Assembly: GCF_009389715.1 (NCBI RefSeq)
Contig: NW_024068516.1
Coordinates: forward strand, 62,001-126,000
Length of the DNA: 64,000 bases
Reading direction: 5' to 3'
From: Phoenix dactylifera
Lineage: Eukaryota > Streptophyta > Magnoliopsida > Arecales > Arecaceae
Shown: positions 10,994 to 21,771 of the stretch, one piece after another
How the letters are laid out: every line of letters begins with the position of its first letter
How positions within the stretch are numbered: position 1 is the first letter of the stretch
Made by a program: the position numbers and the translations under genes
The notes under the pieces: generated by a model
Database searches by the model: none
What the model saw: the letters and a program-made list of their open reading frames with translations, nothing else
Told to the model about the DNA's origin: nothing

Positions 10994-13553
10994 TTAAGCA
11001 CCACCAGAACCGTACTTCTTCCCCAAAACGATCAGCTGCAGCTTGTCATAGCCAGCAAGCACACCGGCCCCAGCAACTGCACGGAGAATGTTGGCACCTG
11101 CACCCTTGAAAAGGGATTTTGGCCCCTCATTCTTCAGAATCTGGGAGAATGCATCCAGGGAGCTCTTGTACTTCACTGCTTCTCCAGAGGTCATCATCAT
11201 TCTTCTGCGAACAGTATCGATGGGGTAGGAAGCAAGTCCAGCACCATTTGTAATCACCCAACCCAGGGCAAAGCTAGCAAAGAAACTATCCTGTAATCAT
11301 CCAAAGTAAAACAAGCTGAAGAGCCACCATGCAATTTTATCAACAGGTGAATAAGACTGAAAACACCCAGACATATCACACGAGTAATCTATGTTGAAAC
11401 TTCAGAAGCGTCGAGGAACCCAACAATATGGCAACTGATGAATACAGAATACTAAGAAGAGCTCGTATAAGGTGTAAGCATATTTAGATCCTCAGGCAAG
11501 TACAACAATATTACACATGCAATTTGAGCATGAAGAGATAGCCAACAGTTAAATATCGACCACTTACTGATGTTCATAGGATGAATTATCATTCAAGTTA
11601 CTAAATATTGATTCATATTGTAAAATGTCATACCTGCAATTTTCCAGTAAGAACAACTGGCTTCAAAGAGTCATACATTCCGAAGTACAGACCCCGGTAA
11701 ACTATAATTCCAACACATGAGATATTGAATCCACGGTAGAGGCCAGCTATGCCATCAGACTTCAATGTCTTCCGGTAGACATCAACGAGGCCATTGAATT
11801 GTCTTTCACCACCTTTTTTGGCTGCTTTTGCATCATTTGCCAAACGGGTACGGGCATAGTCCAATGAGTAGACAAATAGCAGAGAAGAAGCACCAGCTGC
11901 ACCACCAGAAGCAAGGTTGCCACCAAACCATTTCCAGTATCCATCTTTATCTTTCTTAAAATTGAACATCCTCTTGAAGTAATCCTTGAAAGCAAAGTTC
12001 AAGGCCTGCAAGTGATAACAGGTAAGGAAATTAGCATATTTGAAGGAAAGAATCATTTAAACATCCAGTACAAATAAAGTCAGTGTTCTTGATTCAAATC
12101 AAAGAAGTTGGTCACATGCTTTAATTTCTAGGGAATAAGACAACAGATACATCTGCTGTGAGTGAGGATGGTGCTCAAGTACAAGCACACAGAGAATGAA
12201 TTACAATCAACAACAGATGATAGCAGAAGTTGAAAAAACACAGTAAGATGCTAAAATACTACCATAAGGAAAATCTATGAATCTGAAAGCCAAGGAAATA
12301 TTTTGGCCTTGATGTTGTACAGCCATATTGTGTCCTCACCAAATTCATCAAACAACAGGAAAAGGGAATATATAAGCAGTCCAAGAAGAATAGGCAAAAA
12401 ATGTATAAAGAATATATTTTTAAAATCGGTTATAGAGAAATCAATGGGCAAAAAAATATGAATATAAGGCCTACCTAGGCCTAACATGTAGGGCACAATC
12501 TGGCCAGTCAAAAAGGAGTGTTGTAATTGCAAGCAACCAAATTATCCTTTTCTTCCCCTCCTAACTACAAACACCTTCCATCATATGCTTTCATTCTTTC
12601 TACTTAGAAAAGGTACGAAATGCATAAGTCAAAACTCAAAAATTAGCATTCAGTGATGTAAACCAAAAAAAATTAGGGAAGGCGTCTGGTTTTTCAAAAG
12701 CTCAGCTAATTACCTACAGAAGGATCAAGAAAATGGTGCATGCTCCCCAAAATCTTTCAAGAATTATGCCATGAAGATAAAATTTATCTAGCAACCAGCG
12801 GGGATTTTAAAGTTCAGATGGAACACTCTAGTTGAGGATCCAACCAGGTCATTCGACACCCTGGTTCTGAGAAGCAAGTCAAAAGGAAACTAAATCCACG
12901 AGTTGCAATTTAAGAACTTCATAAGCAAACAGATGCAATCAATTCCAACTACTTCTTGACTATCTTGCAAAATTAAATAAATTGGGTAAGGTTGCAACAA
13001 TAAACTTTAAGTATGAAGTGATTTAGAGGTAGGTAACAAAACTGACCTGAGTTGGGAAGTAACGGATCACATTTGCAGCATTCCCTCTCCACAAAGAGAT
13101 AATACCTTCATCCTTAATAGTTCGGCGGAAACAGTCCGCGATACCCTTGTAGGGCTCGGAAAGCCGACCTGCCTTGATCATCTCATCCTGGTTCTGGATA
13201 AGAAGTTTCACACGCTCAATAGGTGCAGCAGCAGTTTTGGAAACTGCAGCTGAGACTCCACCCATAAGGAAATCAATTGCAAAGCTGGCAAAACCTTTTT
13301 CTGAAGGCGCATGGGCAAAGACAGGTGACACAGATGACACCATGGAGAGATCACAGGTAGCTTTGCATGCAGGCATAAATGGAGTTTGCAGCGCATTGTT
13401 GACAAAGCTTGCAGATGCGAAGTGCCTCTCATACAGAGAAGGCGTACTGAAGTTGTAACTGCGGACCTGCATATCTTGTGCAAAGCTGGGACTAAGATGA
13501 AACTGGCTGGCAACCTTTTGGATTACAGTTGGGTGGTTAACTTGATCAGCCAT
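10994..13553 (-). CDS. mitochondrial ADP/ATP carrier (adenine nucleotide translocator), 391 aa, 3 coding exons
   Basis: The protein exchanges cytosolic ADP for matrix ATP across the inner mitochondrial membrane. Coding exons are 13553-13047, 12005-11634 and 11290-10994 (stop TAA), all joined in phase 0 at GT-AG sites. This gives 169+124+98 residues, a normal length for plant carriers with an N-terminal extension. The start [13 protein letters not shown] is chosen because it follows the leader intron acceptor and matches the plant family. The first 80 or so residues are a poorly conserved, Ser/Ala/His-rich presequence. Three mitochondrial-carrier repeats follow, each with the PX[DE]XX[RK] signature: PIERVK in repeat 1, SLDYARTR in repeat 2 (Ser replacing Pro, as in the family) and [11 protein letters not shown] in repeat 3. 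The RRRMMM hexapeptide is diagnostic of ADP/ATP carriers. No frame damage is seen. Confidence 0.96.
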
Positions 13554-15790
13554 GGTTTGTAGTAAAGAAAAACCTAGAAACAATGTACAGCATTCAGATA
13601 AGTAGCAAATTTTAACACAAGAAACATATTGTTAATTTAGAAGATACAATTTTTGTAAAAAAAAAATTAAATATTAAATATTGCTCAAAGAAAACTAAAA
13701 ACATTTAGCTTAGCAATTTACCATGCTAAGTGCTCCCTCTACAATATTATTAGAAACGGGAAAAGTATAATTCAGAATTTTATGAAATAAAAACAGCAAT
13801 TTGGAGAATGCATGTCCATGATTTTTTAAAACAAAGCTGATGATTATGCTAGACAAGCATATGTTTTAGAGCCTCCTTTTCACATGGGTTGTTGCTTGTG
13901 CATATTACTAAATTATCAGTTAAAGCACCTAATGTTGTGTCATTAAGTACATTATATTATGAACAAACACTAAGCAAATATCACTGAGAATCCATGGTAA
14001 ATAAAGATGTATTGAATCCTATCAATGCAATTCAAGAATGTTAAGCAATCCCACTTGTTTGGTCCCCACATATGTAGTTACAAACAAAAGATGACATTCT
14101 TTACAGTCCATTTTTTTAATCCAAAAATTAAGAGGACTGCCTGCTTTTAAACTGCCCTATTGTCATATCCACTTATGTTTGTTCTCCCCAGTTCTCCAGG
14201 CAAGCTGATTAAATCATCTTTTGACATAAATTCGCACAATGATCAGCAGATACATCAAACTAAGATCTGTGGTTGATTTCAAAAATGATTAGGAGATAAG
14301 GCTAATACAGCTTATACCTATACACATAATGATTAGGCAAGCATGAAACAGAACACGAATGGCTAATACTACCCAAACATCAACAGAAGCATTAACAAAC
14401 TGTAACAAACAGCAACATAATAATAGAAATTTCCTGAACTCTTTTCCTATAAACTAAAGCAAAATTCCCAGCCTGGAAATTTCCAGCAGGCAAATGTGAA
14501 GATTACATTGTATGGTTGGGTTCCCCATTAAAGCAGACCATATCCCCTTAAGCAGATCAAAAAATAGACGATTTTGGGTTATAAAAATATATACACTAAA
14601 ATCCCACATATGATTCCTAGTTATGTCAACAATGATACAAAATATTATAATGAAATCTCAGGCACCTTTCTCTTATGTGCTCGTAGGAAGGTCAAAGAAA
14701 ATGCGGATTTCACTTTGACTGAAGTTTACCTACCCATATGGAGGTAAACACTTGGAAAATATTCGCACAACACAACTCGATGCAGTTCACAATAACTGTC
14801 ATTGCCCCTCATGCAATCTAACAAGATAACTAGGTCCTCTATAATCAATGTCCAAGGGAAAAAAACAATCATTATCTGAAATCCAATATCCCAAATCAAA
14901 ACCTAAAATCCCAAATCAAGCCAATGAGGCCCTAAATTTCTTCCATTGTGTTTCTGCCCTCCTTTTAACTTTCAATAACAGGCAAACACTGACCAAATAT
15001 TAAACAAAAATACTTAAAGTATAACCAGAAATGACGGCTTGAGTATACAAACCACTTAAAAATCCACGCTGATGGTTACGATGTACCCCAAAAATAAGAC
15101 AAGATCAAAAGCAGCTTAGAGCAGAAAACAAATGATAAAATAATTTAAGAAACAAAATTCCTTCCCTGGATCAAGGAAAACAACGAAAAGACCAATATAT
15201 GAACAGACAAAATTTCGTCTATATCCATTTGGAACGATATAAATATCATCTATACCTTGACCAATAAGGATGATGAGCATCATCAGGAACATTGAGAAGA
15301 CTTGTACGGGACAATAACTAACAGATCAAGACCCCCAGAATCGTATGTAATAACCGGAGATCCAGAACATATATATAAATTAAACAAAAATATATAATCT
15401 TCCCTGACTTTTTTTATAAATGAGAAAACAATGTCGAAAATTAAAACATTCAGGAAAAATGAATTAAGTACATGGCGATCCTACAGACAACTAGAAACGA
15501 AAAGTCGCTCCAGATCTTGGATTAAAAAAACAAAGAAAAACGATCAAAAATCTAAATCACGACAAGATATTGAGATCAATCGAACCTGCTTGGAATCTGA
15601 AACTGGTTCAAGAAGAAATCGGAAACCAGATCTAGAAAAAAAAACCATAGACCATTCAACCGAATAAAACGACCAGAGATCGAGAGATCTAGCAACAGAA
15701 ATCTTACGGAAACGAAAACTAATGGCTTACCCTTCGGAAACGATACAAACGAAGGCTCCCTCTCTCTCTCTCTCTGACTCCTCCCCTGAA
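13554..15790 (-). other. ADP/ATP carrier 5' leader with a 2.2-kb leader intron
   Basis: Just upstream of the ATG the minus strand reads an acceptor, TGTTTCTAG, then a 20-base leader (13573-13554). A first leader exon is inferred from about 15790 down to 15731, ending at AAG followed by GTAAGC. The intron between them, 13574-15730, is AT-rich and contains no recognised gene. Long leader introns are common in highly expressed plant genes and often raise expression. The exon ends are inferred from splice consensus only. Confidence 0.6.
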
Positions 15791-15818
15791 TCTCTAGGAG
15801 CTCTCTCGGCGCCTCCCG

Positions 15819-15824
15819 TTTATA
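15819..15824 (-). promoter_or_regulatory. TATA box of the ADP/ATP carrier gene
   Basis: The minus strand reads CCCTATAAACGGGAGG, placing TATAAA about 30 bases upstream of a likely start near 15790. The transcribed leader begins in a GA-rich tract (CT repeats on the plus strand, 15760-15776). Confidence 0.65.
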
Positions 15825-15888
15825 GGGAAAGGAAGCCAATGGTGGAGACGGCGAGAGACGCGGAGAGGGGGCTTGTAGTGGGGCATCC

Positions 15889-15896
15889 TAGGGTTT
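15889..15896 (-). promoter_or_regulatory. telo-box AAACCCTA upstream of the carrier gene
   Basis: The plus strand reads TAGGGTTT, so the minus strand reads AAACCCTA about 65 bases upstream of the TATA box. This interstitial telomere motif is known from promoters of plant genes active in cycling cells, especially translation and ribosome genes. Function here is inferred. Confidence 0.5.
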
Positions 15897-15899
15897 TTA

Positions 15900-16339
15900 T
15901 GTCAAAACTCAAAAGGGTCGCCCTACCGCAAATCATACGACAACACACACATCGACATAATCTTCGTGACGAAACTGCAGTAAGGCAGTGAAGGGCCGTC
16001 TAAAGTGTGTGGGCTCCATTACCTCTAGAATATTTGTGAAGTTGTTAGTCATTCTAGTGCATGTCAACGAGGAAATGCAAGATTTTGGCAACTGCATGAG
16101 GCTGCAGCCCAAGTTCACAAGCAACGGTTCTGGTAGCCGAATGCTGGAGGACTTGAGTTACAATACATTTCTGTGCAGGTTGATTACTTGCTTGGGAAAC
16201 AGGCTTACTCTGGCAAAACAGATTTTGAGGTATGCTAGAAACCATGACAAATTTTAGTAGTCTTGACCTAGCAGCTCCACAAATTTTGCATCTTTTGTTT
16301 GCAAAAAAATATTTTTTGGCCCTTCAAAAATACTTTTAG
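15900..16339. other. intergenic upstream of the carrier gene
   Basis: No gene is seen. Short overlapping frames on both strands (15933-16257) have no recognised domain. Confidence 0.4.
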
Positions 16340-17045
16340 ATAAAATAAAGGTGTTTGATAAAATTTTCGAAAAACTGTTTTAGCTTTTCCAGAAAGCTAA
16401 AGACAGTTTTTTGGAAAAAGCTTCATTTTGAAGCTTTTTCGAAAAGCACTTTTAAGCTCGGTTGAAAAACTGTTTTTTTGACCAAAATATTCATGATAAA
16501 ATATAACAATTACACAAAATATCTTTTTAATAATTGTTTAACTAATTTTATCACCTAGCTAGAAAATTTGTTATATTATGAAAAATTAATTTACACTAAT
16601 AGTTATAATATTTTATATCTTTATTATTGTATTATACTATAAATATAGTATTATATTACATTATATCATAATACATTGATATGTTATATTAAATAATTTA
16701 ATATAATATTAAATTATTATACTATAGTATATAATATTATATTAGTAATATTATATTACATTATAGTAATATTATACTATATCATATATTTATGTATTAA
16801 TGCATATTATATTTTATTATGCTCCGTTGTATAATACTGTGCAATATTCTTTATGGTCATCTTATCATACCAAAAATATTTTTTTAGTTTATTTACCAAA
16901 TATATATTAAAGTGGCACAGCACTTTAGAAATATATTTACCAAAAAGTAAACAACTTTTTATAAAAGCTCTATTTCAGGAAACTCTACTTTCAAAGCTCT
17001 ACTTCTAAAAGCTCTACTACCAACAGCTCTCGTAAACGGAGCTTT
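16340..17045. mobile_element. AT-rich MITE-like element with AGCTTTT/AAAAGCT ends
   Basis: The left part holds TTTTAGCTTTTCCAGAAAGC and AAAAAGCTTCATTTTGAAGC. The right part holds repeated AAAGCTCTACTT-type words, and the centre (about 16600-16860) is nearly pure A/T. Terminal TTTGATAAA and TTTACCAAA/TCGTAAAC words suggest a non-autonomous hAT-like MITE, but neither exact ends nor a target duplication were resolved. Confidence 0.4.
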
Positions 17046-18697
17046 AGTAGTCTTTATCAATACTTGGTTGGGCATCTTTTGATACTCACATGAGACTAAA
17101 ATTTATCTATGGAGTTCAATGAGAAATTCATCATTAGTTGCTCCATCTTTAAGATGATAGCTTTAGGAATTATGGAATAAGTCATCAAATAGTCTAGTAG
17201 TGCGCACAACATTGATTTGATCAGGGTGATCCTACCCATCATAAATAGAGCCCTCCACTTCTAGCCCTCCAATCTTCCTTGCATGCTTTGAGTTAATGCT
17301 CCGTGGTCCGATTTACCATGCCTCCTTCAAATGATTGGCACCCAAGATATAGCCACGTGCTGGTATATTCTGATACTCTCACAGTGCCTTAATTTGTTTG
17401 CCTCATACCAAGATTAACCTTCGAGCTGAGCTTCAATGAAGATTTCTGCAACTTGACCCTATGGCCAAACATCAAGTAATACCTCATGACAATTTCCTTC
17501 AGCACTATTGTTTTTGCCTCTGTGGAATGAACCGCCAGCATACAATCATCTACAAACAAAAGATGCAAAATATGTGGGGCTGCTAGGTCAAGCTAGTAAG
17601 CTGTTAATACATGGTTGGAGATTACAATCCTCGACATACGCAACAAGGCATCATCATGTATAATAAAAAGGTACGGAGAAAGAGAGCACCCTTACCGAAA
17701 AACCATAGAGAGCTCGAGAATTCTGCAAGGGATCCATTGATCAGCAACACAAATGGGAGCCTTTAAATGGAACCACACGCCTAGCCAATCCAATCATCCT
17801 GGAATCTCATCTACCTTAAAGAGTGGAAAAAGAAGTCCCACTGAACTCAGTCATAGGTTCTTTCCACATCCAAGTTTATAACCATGAGACTATGCCAGAT
17901 GGAGGCCTTGATGAGGTCGCTCATGATCTCTTAAGCAAGAAGAATGTTATCTGAAATGCTTCTAACCCTTATGAAAGCTCCATGTTCAAGACAAATCGGT
18001 AATTTCAACACCGGTTGCATCCTGTCGACAATGATTTTGCTATAATTTTATAGAGAGTGGTGCACAAGTTAAATAGGCCTAAAATAAAATGGCTCTACCA
18101 CATCTCACCTCTTGGGTAGAAGATTATAATGAAGTTTTCATCTTCTTGATGGTAAAAATTGCTTAACCACTAAGAAAGATATTCTTTCCGATGATCGGCC
18201 AATACCTCTTTAAGGAAAAAAGTGAAAAATTATCAAATCCCAATGCTTTATCCCTCGGCATAGATCATAGAGCCTCATCCACCTCAGTATCAAAAGCCCG
18301 TTGCAGAAGCATCCCAATTTTCTCTGCAATCACAACCCTATTGAGGGGAGGGGTTGATGGTTCCCATCTCACATCATCATTATTATTCTAGCAACACTTA
18401 AAAAACTAAAGAATCTCGCACTTGATTATATCTAGAGCCTTTGCAACTTCTCCATCCTGGCCCTTAGCAAGCAGGTGGAATTTCTGTGCCTTTTTGTCAT
18501 TGTGGATCTGTGGAAGAATTTATTACTATTGTCCTATCATGCAACCAACCAACCTTGGATTTTTGCCATCAATAGATCTCCTTTACGAAGTAAAGGGTGG
18601 TTATGTGAAAGACTAGCCCTTAGGATATTTACATTAGCATCTGAAAGCCCCCTTAATTAAACTCCTTCTGTTGGGGGTGAACAACAGTTCCATCACC

Positions 18698-19289
18698 TTA
18701 GCCTACACTTCATCAGCACAAGTTTCCACTTCATGTAATATCTCAAGATTGAGTACGAAAGAGCTAAATCTTTTCAAAGTAAAAATTAAAAGAAATAACA
18801 GTATCTGCGAGAAAAGGCAATGATCTGAACAGAGGCAGGATAAGTGACTTATCTGGTAGTTTGGAAAATATCAAATCAATAATGGACATGCGTGATATAT
18901 GTAAGAAGAAAATGGGCATTCAAGCTTATTACCCAATTGATAATTTTGCTTTCTTTATATGTCTCGTTCTATAAATATTCAAATAAGATGGTGTATCTCT
19001 CTAAAAGATAACATTTTCTTAACACCTCCAATGCAGATTGACGTAGAAGTGACATGGATTGAGGAGCGAAAAAACATTCAAAGTCATCGGTACCTAATCT
19101 TCATTCTTCAATAAATTTATCAACTACAATATTTGGCACCTTTTTATACCAACTCTATTTTAGATTTTTTTTAAAAGAAGCATACTTTATGCTTTCAATA
19201 AATTGGGATGTTGGTGCTTTCCGCGACTTCTTCTTCTTCTTCTTCTTATTTATTTATTTATTTTGGGACTACCGTAACTCACATCAACC
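18698..19289 (-). repeat. LINE endonuclease-region repeat, copy 1
   Basis: Starts TTAGCCTACACTTCATCAGC and ends CATCAACC, right where the copia LTR begins. It is about 90% or better identical to copy 2 at 20783-21385 by eye, including a CTT/TTC microsatellite near the end. Confidence 0.85.
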
Positions 19290-19290
19290 T

Positions 19291-20780
19291 TGTTGGGTCC
19301 AAAATATTACAGAATAAACTAAGCCAAAACTAAAGCCAACTAGAAACAATATTCACACAGGCAATATATCAAATACCCGAAGAGCAGAAAGAAAAATATA
19401 CCAAATTTATGTGGAAAATCTTCCAGTGTACAGGAAAAAAAACACAGGGCAAATCCAATCAATCCACTATAATAAATATAGAGTTTACAATTCTCAAGTT
19501 TATGCTCAAAACTTGAGTTTACAACAAATTGGAAAAACTCCAACATCACCTCCCTAAGAGTAACAATGATATCACCCAAACTACCACAATATGATGAACC
19601 CAAGAATGTGATGAGATTTCTAACAATGAATACTATAAATTTCCTATAGCATCCAACATAACTCTTAGATAGAAACCTAATTTGTTAAATCACTGTGCGA
19701 AAAACCACACCCGATAAAAATAAAGAAAGAAAAAAGAACCTATTTTTCTTCCTTTTTCTTCTTTATTTGGCATGCCAATTTCTTTGGCTGCACCCTCTGC
19801 CCTTTTGTCACAGTACCCCCTAGCTCTCTTTTCTTATTCTTTCTTTTGTTTCTCAGCCGAAAGCGCCTCCCAAGTTCACGTGTCTTTTCTTTTATTCACG
19901 CACTCTCCCATGCGGTCCTACAAGAAAATAGAGATCAAGCCCTAATGGGCTATTGGACCTTCTCAAGTGGGCTGGACCCACTTATAATCTCCCCCTCCAG
20001 CCCATAGAAGAAGGAAACTGTACTCTAACTTACTAGTTAGAATCCATGCCGGCCAATCCGGTGCAAAGTTTCAGCTTCTCTCTTGTCACAACTTTTGTCA
20101 TCATGTCAGCTAGATTCTTGTTAGTGTGAATCTTCTGTAGTTGTACTAACTATTCTGCAACTATCTGACATAGCCAATGGTATCTCACATCTATGTGCTT
20201 TGTGTATGAATGATATGTAGCATTCTTGCTCAAGTCTCATACACTTTGACTGTCACAATGAACTACGTACTCATCTTGCTTTAAACCCAAATCTTAGAGA
20301 AACCGTCTTATCCAAAGCATCTCTTTCACTGCTTCAGTAACTGTAATATACTCAGCCTCAGTGGTACATAAGGCAATACACTTTTGCAGTTTCGAATGCC
20401 AAAATATAGCTCCCCCTGCAAAAGTAAACAAATATCCTAAAGTTAATTTTCTTCCATCAAAGTCACCAGACATATCTGAATCTGTATAGCCCTCCAAAAT
20501 TGGTTTTAAGCCCCCAAAAGTCAAGCACATCTTGGAGCTACCTCTCAAGTATCTGAAAATCCACTTTACTACTTGCTAGTGATCTTTCCTAGGATTAACA
20601 AGAAACCTGCTAATAACTCCAATAGCATGAGTAATGTTTGAGCATGTGCAAACCATAGCATACATCAAACTTCCGATTGCAGAGGAGTAAGGAACTACTG
20701 CCATGCTATCTTTCTCTTCTTTTGTAGAAGGACAAGTCTCTTACTCAGTCTGAAGTGATTACCAAGAGGTGTACTGACTA
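19291..20780 (-). mobile_element. Ty1/copia retrotransposon, 3' part only (pol end plus 3' LTR)
   Basis: On the minus strand, 20780 to about 20000 encodes the last part of copia reverse transcriptase (SAIGSLMYAMVCTCSNITHA, then FRYLRGS). The RNase H domain follows, with EGYTDSDMSGDFDGRK, GYLFTFAGGAI and CTTEAEYITVTEA. There is an in-frame stop just before the QVVKWIFRYLRG block and another after EMLWIRRFL. A polypurine tract (minus strand GGAGGGGGAGA) lies at about 19987-19998, followed by a likely 3' LTR, 19291-19985, whose outer end is TGTTGGGTCC and whose inner end holds GGACCCAC. The 5' half is missing: at 20781 the sequence jumps back into a second copy of the LINE segment. Lineage is near Tork/Tnt1-like elements by motif, uncertain. 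Confidence 0.88.
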
Positions 20781-20782
20781 GT

Positions 20783-21385
20783 TTAGCCTACACTTCGTGA
20801 GCACAAGTTTCCACTTAATGCAATATCCCAAGATTGAGTACAAAAGAGCCAAATCTTTTTAAAGTAAAAATTAAAAGAAATAACAGTATCGACGGGAAGA
20901 GGCAATGATCTGAACAGAGGCAGGATAAGTGACGCATCTGGTAGTTTGGAAAATATCAAATCAATAATGGACATGCGTGATATATGTAAGAAGAAAATGG
21001 GCATTCAAACTTATTACCTAATTGATAATTTTGCTCTCTTTATATGTCTCGTTCTATAAATATTCAAATACGATGGTGTATCTCTCTAAAATATGACATT
21101 TTCTTGACACTTTCAATGCAAATTTACGTAGAAGTGGCATGGATTGAGGAGCAAAAAACATTCAAAGTCATCGGTACCCAATCTTCATTCTTCAATAAAT
21201 TTATCAACTACAATATTTGGCACCTTTTTATACCAACTCTATTTTAGATTTTTTTTAAAAGAAGCGTACTTTATGCTTTCAATAAATGGGGATGTTGGTG
21301 CTTTCCGCGGCGGCTTCTTCTTCTTCTTCTTTTTATTATTTATTTATTTTTTTTTTTTTTGGGACTACGGTAATTCATGTCAACC
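20783..21385 (-). repeat. LINE endonuclease-region repeat, copy 2
   Basis: Starts TTAGCCTACACTTCGTGAGC and ends CATGTCAACC. It matches copy 1 in order throughout. Its left edge coincides with the break in the copia element, and its right edge is the last transposon sequence before the Pol I gene promoter. Confidence 0.85.
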
Positions 21386-21389
21386 GGGG

Positions 21390-21771
21390 GTGGGAGAGCG
21401 AAGTCGGTCGCTTTATTAGGCCTTTCACAATAGATGCGCCTTTAACCCGCTCAAAAGGGCGCGCCGGTCGCGGACTATGAAGGGTCTATTTGCAAAAGGA
21501 TTCTAAGAAGCAAAACGACATAAAGTCGGCAAGCGGGGAACCGAAACCCGTGCTCTTTTTTCCGGTCCGACCCGAACCGACCGCTACAAAGGGTTCGATT
21601 AGTAAAAAGACTCTGGGAGGCAAAACGACATAAAGTCGGCAAGCCGGCAAATAAAACCCTAAACCTTGGCGTTCCGAGGATCTCCCATTGAGTTGAGGAC
21701 TCGCCCGTGCCTTCTCTTTCTCCCCTCGACTCCTCCAAGCTCTGTGAGGCTTCATCTCCTCCGCTTTGAAC
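21390..21771 (+). promoter_or_regulatory. promoter and leader of the Pol I largest-subunit gene
   Basis: This GC-rich 380-base interval starts directly after transposon sequence. It contains a diverged duplicated block (CAAAACGACATAAAGTCGGC at 21511-21530 and again at 21621-21640, offset 110) and a telo-box (21654-21663). A CT-rich leader runs into the ATG at 21772. No convincing TATA box is seen, as is common for plant housekeeping and ribosome-biogenesis genes. Confidence 0.6.
21654..21663 (+). promoter_or_regulatory. telo-box AAACCCTAAA in the Pol I subunit promoter
   Basis: AAACCCTAAA lies 109 bases upstream of the ATG. Telo-boxes are enriched in promoters of plant ribosomal-protein and rRNA-synthesis genes, which fits the downstream gene. 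Confidence 0.65.

Larger units (their letters stand above)
17060..21385 (-). mobile_element. decayed plant L1-type LINE, interrupted by a copia fragment
   Basis: Read on the minus strand, the reverse transcriptase blocks occur in proper order. An insertion-palm motif KALGFDNF is near 18235-18260. Motif A reads LDVERTYD near 17850-17873, standing for the usual IDMEKAYD. The catalytic FVDD (17545-17556) sits in LLFVDDCMLAVHS. Upstream, at 18698-19289 and again at 20783-21385, the minus strand encodes the end of an endonuclease-type domain (SLILPLFRSLP..). Stop codons and frameshifts are frequent, so it is dead. The 3' tail is not clear. Related sequence occurs antisense in intron 18 of the Pol I subunit gene. 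Confidence 0.75.
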
